The notes below the pieces were generated by a model that was not told the DNA's origin, did no database searches, and worked only from the letters and a program-made list of their open reading frames with translations. A stretch of 64,000 nt of DNA, taken from Onstottus_B sp049273855 (lineage in GTDB: Bacteria > Acidobacteriota > Blastocatellia > UBA7656). Where the stretch lies: NCBI GenBank assembly GCA_049273855.1, contig JBASRN010000341.1, positions 1-64,000 of the forward strand. Reading direction: 5' to 3'. A program made the translations under genes and the position numbers. This document shows, one piece after another, positions 43,294 to 51,762 of the stretch (position 1 is its first letter; the number at the start of each line of letters is the position of its first letter).

Positions 43294-44659
43294 AGTCGTG
43301 CTCCTTCCGCTCGCTTAGCGATTCGCGATTGTTGCTTTCATCGACCAGGTAGCCCACCGTCCGGTTATCTTCGGTGAAGTACCTACACGCGGAGAGGGCT
43401 ACGTCATCCACCGAAACTGCGTTTATGCGGTCAAGCATAGTGTCCAGGTAATGAAACCCGCGTGAGTCGTCGGGGGCGGGCGCAGAGTTTGCAATTGTTT
43501 CGTACTGGCCGAGCAGCATCGCTTGCTGAAGCGGCTCCTCGTTGCTCAAAACCAGGTCGGCCTCGATCAGCCGTTTGGCCTTCAAAAGCTCGGCGGGCGA
43601 AACGTCGGCCCGCTTGAGGCGCTCGATCTCGCTGTACACTGCTCGCTCGACCCCGTCCAGCTTGAAACCCGGCTTCAGCTCCGCCTGAAAGTAAAACAGC
43701 GAGGGGTCGATATGGTCGTGGTAAGTGGCATTGGCAAACGTGACTGACTGATCTTGATCGACCAGTCGCCGGTACAGCCGCGAAGACTTGCCAGTTGATA
43801 GGATCGCCTCCGCGACACGCAGGGAGTAGGAGTCAAGGCCCGCGACAGCCGGCGCGTGATAGCCGATCAACAATCGCTCAACGGGCGTCTCCTTCTTAAC
43901 AACCACGCGCTTCTCGCCGCGCTGGGGCGGCTCGACTATGTTGAGCGGCTTCGTCTCGGGGCCCGGAGGTATCGCTCCAAAGAGTCCCTCGATTCTATCC
44001 CTCGCTTCGTCACTGTCGAAGTCCCCGACGATAACCAGCGTGGCGTTGCGCGGGTGATACCATTGATCATAGTAGGCCTTCATATCGGCGGCGGTAGCCG
44101 ATTCCAGGTCTTCGAGCCAGCCTACCGTGGGCGAGTGATAAGGGTGCTGGCGAAACGCTGTCGCCCAGACTTCGTTCTCGAGTGCTTCCCAGGGGCCGTC
44201 CAATCCGATTCGCAGCTCTTCTTCGACAACCTGCTTCTCGGAAGCGAACTCTTGTTCCGCGAAGAGCGTGTCGCGCATCCGGCTGGCTTCGATCTCGAGC
44301 GCGGTCTGCCAGCGATCAGACGCGAAGCTGAAATAGTACGCAGTGAAATCCAGCCAGGTGAAGGCGTTGTTCATCCCGCCGTTCAGATGGGTGGTTAAAT
44401 CGATCACGCCCTTAGGATAGTGGTCCGTGCCCTTGAACAGCATATGTTCGAGGAAATGAGACTTGCCGGTCTGTCCGAGCTCTTCGTTGCGCGAGCCGAC
44501 TCGATACCAGATCATCGTGGCGACGACTGGCTTGTCGTGAAGCTCTTTAGTTATCACAGTAAGAAGGTTAGGCAGAACAAACTTTCGGACGCCTCGAGTG
44601 ACGAAGGGAGCGCTGCCGGCGGCGGCCTCGACGCTGAAGGTTGACGTTGGGGTAGTCAT
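43283..44659 (-). CDS. M16-family zinc peptidase, catalytic subunit
   Basis: 458 residues from ATG 44659. Inverted zinc motif HFLEH (His68, Glu71, His72) plus Glu148, 76 residues after the second His, in EKQVVEEEL. Two M16 halves. Pairs with the downstream HxxEH-less subunit. No signal peptide is evident in the chosen start; the location is uncertain. Starts first in the operon M16 catalytic - M16 binding - M28. No Shine-Dalgarno sequence is visible near the ATG, so the start is not certain. Confidence 0.92.
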   Translation of the reverse strand: MTTPTSTFSVEAAAGSAPFVTRGVRKFVLPNLLTVITKELHDKPVVATMIWYRVGSRNEELGQTGKSHFLEHMLFKGTDHYPKGVIDLTTHLNGGMNNAFTWLDFTAYYFSFASDRWQTALEIEASRMRDTLFAEQEFASEKQVVEEELRIGLDGPWEALENEVWATAFRQHPYHSPTVGWLEDLESATAADMKAYYDQWYHPRNATLVIVGDFDSDEARDRIEGLFGAIPPGPETKPLNIVEPPQRGEKRVVVKKETPVERLLIGYHAPAVAGLDSYSLRVAEAILSTGKSSRLYRRLVDQDQSVTFANATYHDHIDPSLFYFQAELKPGFKLDGVERAVYSEIERLKRADVSPAELLKAKRLIEADLVLSNEEPLQQAMLLGQYETIANSAPAPDDSRGFHYLDTMLDRINAVSVDDVALSACRYFTEDNRTVGYLVDESNNRESLSERKEHDCGS

Positions 44660-45116
44660 ATCGATTTCAGGTGGTCCTCTCCATCCGTCCTGGAAGCGTA
44701 TTAGTTCACAGCCGCAAAAATTGTAGAGGCGGCGAAGAAGCGCTGTCAAACCACGCCCTGAGACATCACGGCTAAAGAGCTTGGAGTTCCGGCTTTAGCC
44801 GCGTCGTGCCCTACGCTGTCCTGCGACTCCGCAAAGCACACCCCGGCTAAGGCCGGAACTCCATGCTGTTGTTGGGAGACCCTGCGGGGCTTCGAACTTG
44901 GACTTGATTTCTGCCAAGCTGCTGTAGATACTTGTGCGTGCCTGCAAGGTAGGGAACCCGCAAAGTCATACGTCAGCTGGGTTGAACTTTAGTTTTAGCA
45001 TAGAGAGCAGAGCGTGTTTGGACTTCGAGGCTAGCGGGCCTGAATTCAAACAAACACGCCCGACTATTCAAACCTGAAGCGAGGCCGCCGGGAGAGCGCG
45101 GCGAGACAGGAGACCG
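44660..45116. other. Leader region upstream of the HU gene, two hairpins
   Basis: 457 bases. Holds the family D hairpin (44783-44862) and, at 45012-45020 and 45051-45059, a perfect 9-bp inverted repeat GCGTGTTTG/CAAACACGC. No gene was recognised. The second hairpin is in the presumed 5' untranslated region or promoter of the HU gene. Confidence 0.6.
44783..44862. repeat. Intergenic palindromic repeat, family D (GTTCCGGC)
   Basis: GGAGTTCCGGCTTTAGCCG (44783-44801) and CGGCTAAGGCCGGAACTCC (44844-44862) are inverse with one mismatch, which in RNA is a G-U pair. Loop of 42 bases. Single copy here. Confidence 0.85.
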
Positions 45117-45518
45117 ATGACTAAGGCAGAACTTGTTGAAGAAGTGGCTCGCGCGTCGGAGCTTAACAAGCGCGATGCCGAAGTAATAGTCGAAACTGTT
45201 TTTGACTCGATTATCGGCGCGTTGCACAAGGGCGAGAAGGTCGAGCTGCGAGGCTTCGGCAGCTTCCGCACTCGCGAGCGCGGACCGCGCCGCGGCCGCA
45301 ATCCCAAGACCGGCGAGCCGGTCGATGTTCCCGCGAAACGGGTGCCGTACTTCAAGCCGGGCAAGGAACTTAAAGAGTTCTTCACCGAGCGCCCCGATGC
45401 TGCAAGCTCGGCTGGCGCTACAGCACCAGAGCTGCAGTCCAGCGCCGAAACCGGCGAGCCAGCAAGCTCAACCCACATCGGGTCGGGTGATGACCCGCCG
45501 GGCGGCTCGATTTCATAG
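45117..45518 (+). CDS. HU/IHF-family DNA-binding protein with low-complexity tail
   Basis: 133 residues. Residues 1-92 are the HU/IHF fold: MTKAELVEEVA start, GEKVELRGFGSF and the DNA-bending arm with RNPKTGEPVDVPAKRVPYFKPGKELK. The final 40 residues are a Ser/Ala/Gly/Glu-rich tail not present in HU of E. coli; its role is unknown. Nucleoid protein that bends DNA. The arm proline is replaced (RNPKTGEPVDVPAKR keeps the proline region). Preceded by GGAGACCG. Confidence 0.94.
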   Translation: MTKAELVEEVARASELNKRDAEVIVETVFDSIIGALHKGEKVELRGFGSFRTRERGPRRGRNPKTGEPVDVPAKRVPYFKPGKELKEFFTERPDAASSAGATAPELQSSAETGEPASSTHIGSGDDPPGGSIS

Positions 45519-45672
45519 TAAACAGTCGTTAGTTCTGCCTGATTGGTCGATAACAAGCCCCTTTCAGCACAGCTTGCGTAACGTGTAAGTACCATATCGG
45601 CCCCATATTGAGCGACTCACACCATACCCGAATCCTGGAAGTCGATTAATCATCGGTGTTTTGAGCTAAGCT

Positions 45673-45840
45673 ATGACGAAAGATAAGATCGGATCTACGA
45701 ACGGAAAGGACCGGCGCGTGCGTGGCGAGCGCCGAAAAGCGGATCGCCGCGAGCCTGAACGCCAGCCAAAGGGCAGCGTGCTGACGACTCGCAAGACTGA
45801 GCGGAGAAAGAAAAGCCGCAGATCGAAGCACAGCGTTTAG
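45673..45840 (+). CDS. Possible small basic protein
   Basis: 55 codons from ATG 45673 to TAG 45838-45840. Of 55 residues, 13 are Arg and 9 Lys, in dense clusters such as RRVRGERRK and RRKKSRRSK. It is too short for most gene finders. Composition and length suit a nucleic acid-binding or ribosome-associated peptide, but no Shine-Dalgarno sequence is clear and the call is uncertain. It lies between the HU gene and a convergent hydrolase gene. Confidence 0.4.
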   Translation: MTKDKIGSTNGKDRRVRGERRKADRREPERQPKGSVLTTRKTERRKKSRRSKHSV

Positions 45841-45866
45841 CGGCGGGCGCTGCCTCGCTCAGTACC

Positions 45867-46760
45867 TCATGCTAGCTTCTTAATTAACCCTGTCTTGACT
45901 AAGAAACCGGCTACCAACACATTGAACTCTGAGGGTTTCTCCATCATCAGGAAGTGACTGACACCTTCCCACATGTGATACTCGAGGTTCGGCGCGATGA
46001 CGCGATAAAACTGCTCGGTGTCGGCGGGCCAAAAAGGAGACTTGGCCAGAATCGCGAGCACCGGAACATTGATCGCGTCCGGTTTCCAGATTGACTCGTC
46101 CGCCATGCCTTCCATGGCGCTGACGGCGACGTACTGCGGCGTGCTCAGCATCGAGGTCTTGACCTGCTCGCGTAACGCGGGCGAAACCTGAGGGCCCATC
46201 ATTCCGTCGATGAACCGCGCGGCTTGATCTTTATAGTTTGGTCCGCGCAGCGGCGCGATGAAGCTGTCCATCATCTTCTTATCGCCGAATGGCCGCAGCG
46301 CGCCGTCTACGATAACCAGCCCGAGCGTTTTCTGCGGGTACCTACGATAGAACTGACGCGCGACCGGCGTGCCCATGCTGTGACCGACTAGCACCGCGCG
46401 GTCGACTCCCGCGTCCTGCATGACCGCATCTACCGCCCGAGCGAACAAATCCATCGTGTAACTGATCTCGGGTTTGTCGCTTTGACCATGCCCCGGAAGA
46501 TCGATTGCGATGACCCGCGCCCGCTTAGAAAGGTCGGGAATTTGACCTCGCCAAAAGCCCAGGTCGCAAGTCCACCCGTGGATTAAGACGATTGCCTCGC
46601 GGCCCTTGCCGTGGTTCTCGTAGTGGATGCGGCGGCCGTTCAGCTTCGCGAATTGAGAGCCAGTTTCGAATACTCGTGACGAGAGCGACGGTTCGCCCGC
46701 GTAAACCACTACAAGTCCCGACAGAAAGATCAGAAGCAAAGGAGATGTGAGCCGTTTCAT
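45867..46760 (-). CDS. Secreted alpha/beta hydrolase
   Basis: 297 residues from ATG 46760, chosen because it opens a signal peptide (MKRLTSPLLLIFLSGLVVV). Hydrolase motifs: oxyanion HGWT, nucleophile elbow GHSMGT with Ser about 130, and a final His in GVSHFLMMEKP. The acid residue is probably the Asp in FWPADTEQF. Resembles haloalkane dehalogenase or esterase-like members; substrate unknown. Lies 48 bases downstream of ahcY, with AAAGGT before the start. Confidence 0.85.
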   Translation of the reverse strand: MKRLTSPLLLIFLSGLVVVYAGEPSLSSRVFETGSQFAKLNGRRIHYENHGKGREAIVLIHGWTCDLGFWRGQIPDLSKRARVIAIDLPGHGQSDKPEISYTMDLFARAVDAVMQDAGVDRAVLVGHSMGTPVARQFYRRYPQKTLGLVIVDGALRPFGDKKMMDSFIAPLRGPNYKDQAARFIDGMMGPQVSPALREQVKTSMLSTPQYVAVSAMEGMADESIWKPDAINVPVLAILAKSPFWPADTEQFYRVIAPNLEYHMWEGVSHFLMMEKPSEFNVLVAGFLVKTGLIKKLA

Positions 46761-46808
46761 CGCAATTACCTTTCGTTGCTGGGCGCCCGGCGACTTTGGC
46801 ACGGGTTC

Positions 46809-48089
46809 TTACGTACCCGCTTCCCACGTGTTCATATACTCGATCATCTCGGGAGTTAGTCGGTCGATCTTGATCCCCATTGCCGCTAGCTTGAGCGACG
46901 CAATCTCGTTATCGACTTCTTCGGGTAGCAGGTGCAGACCGGGGGCGAGCTGGCCCTCGTTCTTCACAAGGTACTCGCACGAGAGCGCCTGGTTGGCGAA
47001 GCTCATGTCCATCACCGATGCCGGGTGGCCCTCGGCGGCGGCGAGATTGATCAAGCGGCCTTCACCAAGCACGATCACGCGATTGCCGTTGCTCTTCAGC
47101 TTGTACTCTTCGACGAAAGGCCGAAGCGTTTGCGCCGCTTCGCTCATCTCGCCGAGCGCAATCAGATTCAACTCGACGTCGAAGTGACCGGAGTTAGCAA
47201 CAATTGCCCCGTCATGCATCTTCGCGAAGTGATGGCCGTCGATTACGTGGCGGTTGCCGGTTACGGTGATGAAGATGTCGCCGAGTGGTGCCGCCTCCTC
47301 GATGCTCATAACCCGCATTCCGTCCATAACCGCTTCGATGGCTTTAATCGGGTTGATCTCGCATACGATGACATTGGCACCCATGCCCCGGGCACGCATC
47401 GCAACCCCCTTGCCGCACCAACCATAACCAATGACGACCATGGTGCGGCCGGCAAGCAGAATATTAGTCGCGCGAATTACGCCATCAAGCGTGGACTGCC
47501 CGGTGCCGTAGCGGTTATCGAAGAAATGTTTCGTTTGCGCGTCATTCACGGCAATCGTCGGCCAGGTCATACGCCCGCTCTTTTCGAGCGCACGCAGGCG
47601 CACCAGTCCGGTGGTTGTTTCTTCAGTGGTCCCGATGATTTTGCTAATCAGCTCGGGGCGTTCCTTAACCATCGTCGCGACCACATCTGAGCCATCATCG
47701 ATGATCAGATCTGGCTCGTGGTCGAGCGCCATTCGCACGTGACGGTTGTAAGTTTCAGGTGTCTCTCCCTTAATCGCAAATACGGGGATGCCGTACTCAA
47801 CGACGAGCGCCGCTGCAACGTCGTCCTGAGTCGAAAGTGGATTTGAAGCTATCAATACCGCATCGACACCTGCCGCCTTTAGCGCCCTCGCCAGGTTGGC
47901 TGTCTCAGTGGTGATATGGCAACAGGCGATCATCTTCTTACCTGCGAGCGGGCGCTCGCTCTCGAATCGCTCACGGATCATGCGGAGCACAGGCATCTCG
48001 CGCTCCGCCCACTCGATTCGCTTGCGGCCGGACTTCGCCAAGTCGAGGTCTTTAACATCGTAGTTGGGTACTTGAGCACTAGTCGTCAT
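46809..48089 (-). CDS. ahcY: Adenosylhomocysteinase
   Basis: 426 residues. Hydrolyses S-adenosylhomocysteine to adenosine and homocysteine. N-terminal MTTSAQVPNYDVKDLDLAKSGR in two blocks, HITTETANLARAL substrate region, and the NAD-binding GYGWCGKGVA. The C-terminus ends MNTWEAGT rather than the usual YRY. The length and missing insertion mark the short archaeal/thermophile-like type. Downstream of metK: together they run the SAM cycle. Confidence 0.96.
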   Translation of the reverse strand: MTTSAQVPNYDVKDLDLAKSGRKRIEWAEREMPVLRMIRERFESERPLAGKKMIACCHITTETANLARALKAAGVDAVLIASNPLSTQDDVAAALVVEYGIPVFAIKGETPETYNRHVRMALDHEPDLIIDDGSDVVATMVKERPELISKIIGTTEETTTGLVRLRALEKSGRMTWPTIAVNDAQTKHFFDNRYGTGQSTLDGVIRATNILLAGRTMVVIGYGWCGKGVAMRARGMGANVIVCEINPIKAIEAVMDGMRVMSIEEAAPLGDIFITVTGNRHVIDGHHFAKMHDGAIVANSGHFDVELNLIALGEMSEAAQTLRPFVEEYKLKSNGNRVIVLGEGRLINLAAAEGHPASVMDMSFANQALSCEYLVKNEGQLAPGLHLLPEEVDNEIASLKLAAMGIKIDRLTPEMIEYMNTWEAGT

Positions 48090-48104
48090 TCAGCTTCTCC
48101 ATAA

Positions 48105-48192
48105 CTGTACGGGCGGCCCTCCGCGGCCGCTCCTCGTTGCAAATATTCGCTTTGCGTTTCCCAAGGGCCGGCCACGGAGGACCGTCCTCAAG
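48105..48192. repeat. Intergenic palindromic repeat, family B
   Basis: CTGTACGGGCGGCCCTCCGCGG at the left; GGCCGGCCACGGAGGACCGTCC at the right, which pairs with it imperfectly. Between metK and ahcY, so it would be in a shared transcript. Confidence 0.75.
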
Positions 48193-48220
48193 ATGCTTCG
48201 GCAGGCTGACGGCGTGACGC

Positions 48221-49372
48221 TTACAGCCCTGCCGCGCGGCGAAGCGCGTCGGCCTTGTCCGTGCGCTCCCAGGTGAACTCAGGTTCCGTTCGCCCGAAGT
48301 GTCCATAGGCCGCGGTCTTCTTGAAGATCGGCCGGCGCAGGTTCAGGCTTTCGATAATACCGTTCGGCGTCAGCTTGAAGTGCTCGCGCACTATGTCCGA
48401 AAGCTTGTCTTCATCGATGTTGCTCGTGCCTCGCGTGTCAATAAACACGCTCACCGGCTCTGCGACTCCTATGGCGTAAGCGAGTTGCACCTCGCAGCGA
48501 TCGGCGATGCCTGATGCAACGATGTTCTTGGCAACATACCGCGCCATGTAGCTTGCGGAGCGATCCACCTTCGTCGGGTCCTTGCCCGAGAACGCTCCTC
48601 CACCGTGGGCGCCCGCGCCGCCGTACGTATCGACTATGATTTTGCGTCCGGTAACTCCCGTATCTCCTTGTGGACCGCCCACGACAAAGCGGCCGGTCGG
48701 GTTGATGTGAAACTTGGTAGTGGCGTCCATCATCTCGCCAGGCACAACCGCTTTGATAACGTGCTCGATCACGTCTTGCTGTAGATGTTCGAGACTGACC
48801 GATTCAGAGTGCTGAGATGAGACGACAACAGTGTTGACGCGAACCGGCTTACGGTTCTCGTACTCGACGGTGACTTGAGACTTACCGTCGGGGCGGAGGT
48901 AGTCGAGCAATCCTTCGTTGCGAACGTCCGAGAGGCGGCGGGTGAGCTTATGTGCGAGCATTATCGGCAAGGGCATCAGCTCGGGCGTTTCGTTGCACGC
49001 ATAGCCAAACATCATTCCCTGATCGCCGGCGCCGCCGGTGTCGACGCCCATCGCTATGTCAGGTGATTGAGTATCAATCGCGGTGATCACGCCGCAGGTT
49101 TCCGAGTCGAAGCCATACTTCGCACGCGTGTAGCCGATCTGACGAATTGTCTCCCGCGCGATCTTGGGAATGTCAACCCAGGCTTCAGTTGTGATCTCGC
49201 CGGCGACTACAACCAGTCCCGTAGTCAGCAGCGTCTCACAAGCCACTCGACCGTACTGGTCCTTGGTCAATATCGCGTCGAGCACGGCGTCCGAGATCTG
49301 ATCGGCGATCTTATCGGGGTGCCCCTCGGTGACTGACTCCGATGTGAACAAACGTTTGTTATTAGTGCTCAC
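48221..49372 (-). CDS. metK: S-adenosylmethionine synthetase
   Basis: 383 residues. Makes SAM from methionine and ATP. Signatures: TSESVTEGHPDKIADQISDAVLD near the N-terminus, GAGDQGMMFGYA, and GGGAFSGKDPTKVDRSASY (the usual third position Ala-Ala-Tyr reads Ser-Tyr here). Normal length. Promoter at 49453-49481 and ahcY is 131 bases downstream. Confidence 0.98.
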   Translation of the reverse strand: MSTNNKRLFTSESVTEGHPDKIADQISDAVLDAILTKDQYGRVACETLLTTGLVVVAGEITTEAWVDIPKIARETIRQIGYTRAKYGFDSETCGVITAIDTQSPDIAMGVDTGGAGDQGMMFGYACNETPELMPLPIMLAHKLTRRLSDVRNEGLLDYLRPDGKSQVTVEYENRKPVRVNTVVVSSQHSESVSLEHLQQDVIEHVIKAVVPGEMMDATTKFHINPTGRFVVGGPQGDTGVTGRKIIVDTYGGAGAHGGGAFSGKDPTKVDRSASYMARYVAKNIVASGIADRCEVQLAYAIGVAEPVSVFIDTRGTSNIDEDKLSDIVREHFKLTPNGIIESLNLRRPIFKKTAAYGHFGRTEPEFTWERTDKADALRRAAGL

Positions 49373-49750
49373 TCCAACCTCCTGTCGGTAATTGCCCTAC
49401 GGCGAGTCATAACATGATAGCAAGCCCGGAGGCTTCCTATTTAAGCGCGTGAATCTAACAGACGGTATCGCGCAGAGTCAAGGCGCGGGCCAGAGAGCTT
49501 CAGATCCGTGCAGGGCTAGCGGCTTGAGCTAAAGTTCTCCGGCGCGGCTGCTAACCGCGGAAACGCCGAGCGTGGGCGGTTAAGGGCACTTGCAGAAGGC
49601 ATCGTATTTCCCTGGTTGGTGAACCCGGCTTCCGGTGTTTTAAGGCTGGTTGTCCTGTTGTCTGCCCGATGCATCGGGACTATCATTGGGCGTCCTCGAC
49701 ATATTCTCCGTCTCACTCTCAGAGACGGGCCGAGTCCAGGGGGAGAGTCA
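49373..49750. other. Divergent intergenic region between metK and the LigB-like gene
   Basis: 378 bases. Holds the metK promoter (49453-49481) and a short AAGCC...GGGCTT hairpin in its leader (about 49409-49424, minus strand). No SAM riboswitch class matches visibly. No other gene. Confidence 0.55.
49453..49481 (-). promoter_or_regulatory. Sigma-70 promoter of metK
   Basis: Minus strand: TTGACT (complement of 49476-49481), 17-base spacer, TTAGAT (complement of 49453-49458). It would give a 5' untranslated region of about 75 bases. Confidence 0.6.
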
Positions 49751-50575
49751 TTGGCCGGTTCAATCGTCTTCGCAGGAATCGCGCCGCACCCGCCGCTGCT
49801 GGTTCCAGAAGTGGGAGGCAGCCGCATCGCGCAAGTGGCTGGCTCACAGCTCGCTCTTCGCGAATTCTCAAGACGCCTAGTCGCGGCCAGCCCAGAAACC
49901 GTCGTCGTCATATCCCCGCACTCGCCGCTCGACCCTCGATGTTTCACCGCCCGTTCAACTGCTGAACTGGAGGGCGATTTCCGCGAATTCCACGCGCCCC
50001 ATGTCAGACTTCTTTTCAAAAACGACCTCGACCTCCTACGCGCAATCATGCACGCGAGCCGGAGGGAAGGCATCGAGTTGCTCGAGTTGGAACGCGACTA
50101 TCCACTAGACCACGGCGCAATGGTGCCGCTCTACTACTTGAGCGAAGCCGGTTGGTACGGACCGCTAGTCGTTTGCGGGTTCACACTTCAGTCGAACGAA
50201 GAGCACTTGGCATTTGGCCGTTCAATTGCGCGAGCTGCGTGTGAGTCCGGGCGGCGCGTTGCAGTCGTCGCAAGCGGCGACCTGAGTCATCGACTGATCG
50301 TCGGGGGGCCTTACGAGTTCGAACCCACGGCTCATCTGTTTGACGAACATATAGTCGATGCAATTAAGAGCGGCGACGCGGGCCAAGCTTTGAGCGTTGA
50401 CCCGGAGCTCAGAGAACGCGCCGGCGAGTGCGGTTATCGGTCAATCGTGATCGCTTTGGGCGCGGTTGATGAAGCACCGCGTGATCACCAGGTGCTGAGC
50501 TACGAGGGACCGTTCGGAGTGGGCTACATGGTTGCGGTGCTCCTGGACGAAAACGCGAAGGATAGCCGCGATTAA
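49751..50575 (+). CDS. LigB-like extradiol-dioxygenase-fold protein (AmmeMemoRadiSam-associated)
   Basis: 274 residues from TTG 49751, just after GGGGGAGAG. Fold of class III extradiol dioxygenases: IAPHPPLLVPEVGG (8-21), VVVISPHSP (about 49-57), the LDHGAMVPLYYL segment and SGDLSHRL. In other bacteria this domain is fused to AMMECR1 in one protein named AmmeMemoRadiSam system protein A; here AMMECR1 is the next gene. The reaction is unknown; the system is thought to work with a radical SAM partner, not found in this window. Confidence 0.85.
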   Translation: MAGSIVFAGIAPHPPLLVPEVGGSRIAQVAGSQLALREFSRRLVAASPETVVVISPHSPLDPRCFTARSTAELEGDFREFHAPHVRLLFKNDLDLLRAIMHASRREGIELLELERDYPLDHGAMVPLYYLSEAGWYGPLVVCGFTLQSNEEHLAFGRSIARAACESGRRVAVVASGDLSHRLIVGGPYEFEPTAHLFDEHIVDAIKSGDAGQALSVDPELRERAGECGYRSIVIALGAVDEAPRDHQVLSYEGPFGVGYMVAVLLDENAKDSRD

Positions 50576-50635
50576 CGGGCAGAATAGAGGGCATCGCTTA
50601 TCGTTCCCGCCCTTTGCGACACGGGACTCGGAAAC

Positions 50636-51175
50636 ATGGAACGTCCTCCGAAAAACGTAGCTCTCCCGGAGCTTGCCCGGCTGACCGTCGAGAAGTTCAT
50701 CCTCGACGGTGAGAGACTCGAACCACCGGCAGATGTTCAAGGCGCGCTGGCCGAGCACGCTGGTGTATTTGTGACGCTTCGATCTCCGGACGGCCAGTTG
50801 AGAGGCTGCATAGGCACGATCGAGCCGTCGTGTGCAACCGTAGCAGAAGAGATCATTCAGAACGCGATCAGCGCGGCTACTCGTGATCCGAGGTTTCATC
50901 CGGTCGCGCACCACGAACTGGCCGGGATGAAATACGGCGTGGACGTACTTGCGTGCCCCGAGCCGGCTCGCGGGCCCGAGGATCTAAATGCGGCCCACTA
51001 CGGCGTGATCATCGAGACGCTTGACGGCAGCCGCCGCGGTCTGTTGCTTCCGCGCATTGAAGGAATCGAAACCGTTGAAGCCCAGTGGCGAGCGGTTCAC
51101 TTGAAAGCGGGTATCACTCCTGGGACACCAGTGCGACTCGAGCGGTTCACCGTTACGCGCTTTGGAGAAGAGTGA
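50636..51175 (+). CDS. AMMECR1-domain protein
   Basis: 179 residues. AMMECR1 family: VFVTLRSPDGQLRGCIGTIEP (about 44-64), ISAATRDPRFHPV and a C-terminal LPRIEGIETVEAQW segment. The Cys and the following GTIEP are near-universal in the family. In humans AMMECR1 is altered in a developmental syndrome; the bacterial reaction is unknown. 60 bases after the LigB-like gene, so the two domains that are often one polypeptide are here two genes in one operon. Confidence 0.93.
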   Translation: MERPPKNVALPELARLTVEKFILDGERLEPPADVQGALAEHAGVFVTLRSPDGQLRGCIGTIEPSCATVAEEIIQNAISAATRDPRFHPVAHHELAGMKYGVDVLACPEPARGPEDLNAAHYGVIIETLDGSRRGLLLPRIEGIETVEAQWRAVHLKAGITPGTPVRLERFTVTRFGEE

Positions 51176-51272
51176 GTTGCTTCGAGTCGACGCGAACACG
51201 GGAGCGGCAAGTCCAATGACATGGCGAAGAACCGGCTTTCTGAGGCGAAGCCCTCTCTCTGCTGCCCTTGCC

Positions 51273-51302
51273 TTGACACTCCTTTCACCCGACCGCTATT
51301 CT
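51273..51302 (+). promoter_or_regulatory. Sigma-70 promoter of rpsT
   Basis: TTGACA at 51273-51278, 18-base spacer, TATTCT at 51297-51302, about 53 bases before the rpsT start. Confidence 0.7.
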
Positions 51303-51355
51303 ACTGGTCTTTTTCTGATGGGATACTCACGACAGCATGAGGAGAGATCGAAGCA

Positions 51356-51622
51356 ATGGCGAATCATAAATCAGCAGAGAAACGGGTAAGACAAACCGAG
51401 CGGCGCAATCAAGTAAATGGCCGCAATCGAAGCCATTTGCGCACCCAAATCAAGAAGCTGCGCGCGGTAATCGAAGCCGGAAGTCGGGACGAGGCCCGTG
51501 TGGTGTTAGCCCAAACCGTGTCGATCATCGATCGGTCGATACAGAAAGGCGTGCTTCATCAAAACGCCGCCGCGCGACACAAGTCGCGTTTGACCACCAG
51601 AGTGAATAGCATGTCCGCTTAA
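51356..51622 (+). CDS. rpsT: 30S ribosomal protein S20
   Basis: 88 residues. MANHKSAEKRVRQTERRN at the N-terminus, basic, largely helical, ends RLTTRVNSMSA. Normal length. Binds the 5' domain and helix 44 of 16S rRNA. Convergent with holA. Confidence 0.98.
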   Translation: MANHKSAEKRVRQTERRNQVNGRNRSHLRTQIKKLRAVIEAGSRDEARVVLAQTVSIIDRSIQKGVLHQNAAARHKSRLTTRVNSMSA

Positions 51623-51762
51623 TCGAGGCCCGGGGGCGTTGAGCGGATTGCGAGATCCGTGTGGGGCGTGCCACACTCAGCAAGTATCAACAGAAAGAAC
51701 GGCGACGGATGCCGTTGTTTTGTCGTTTCTGAGACGTTCCGCATTTCAAGGCCCTGACTTCC

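Noticed and set aside
49373..49450. SAM riboswitch in the metK leader
   Set aside because: The leader is only about 75 bases and its short hairpin does not match any SAM riboswitch class that I know.
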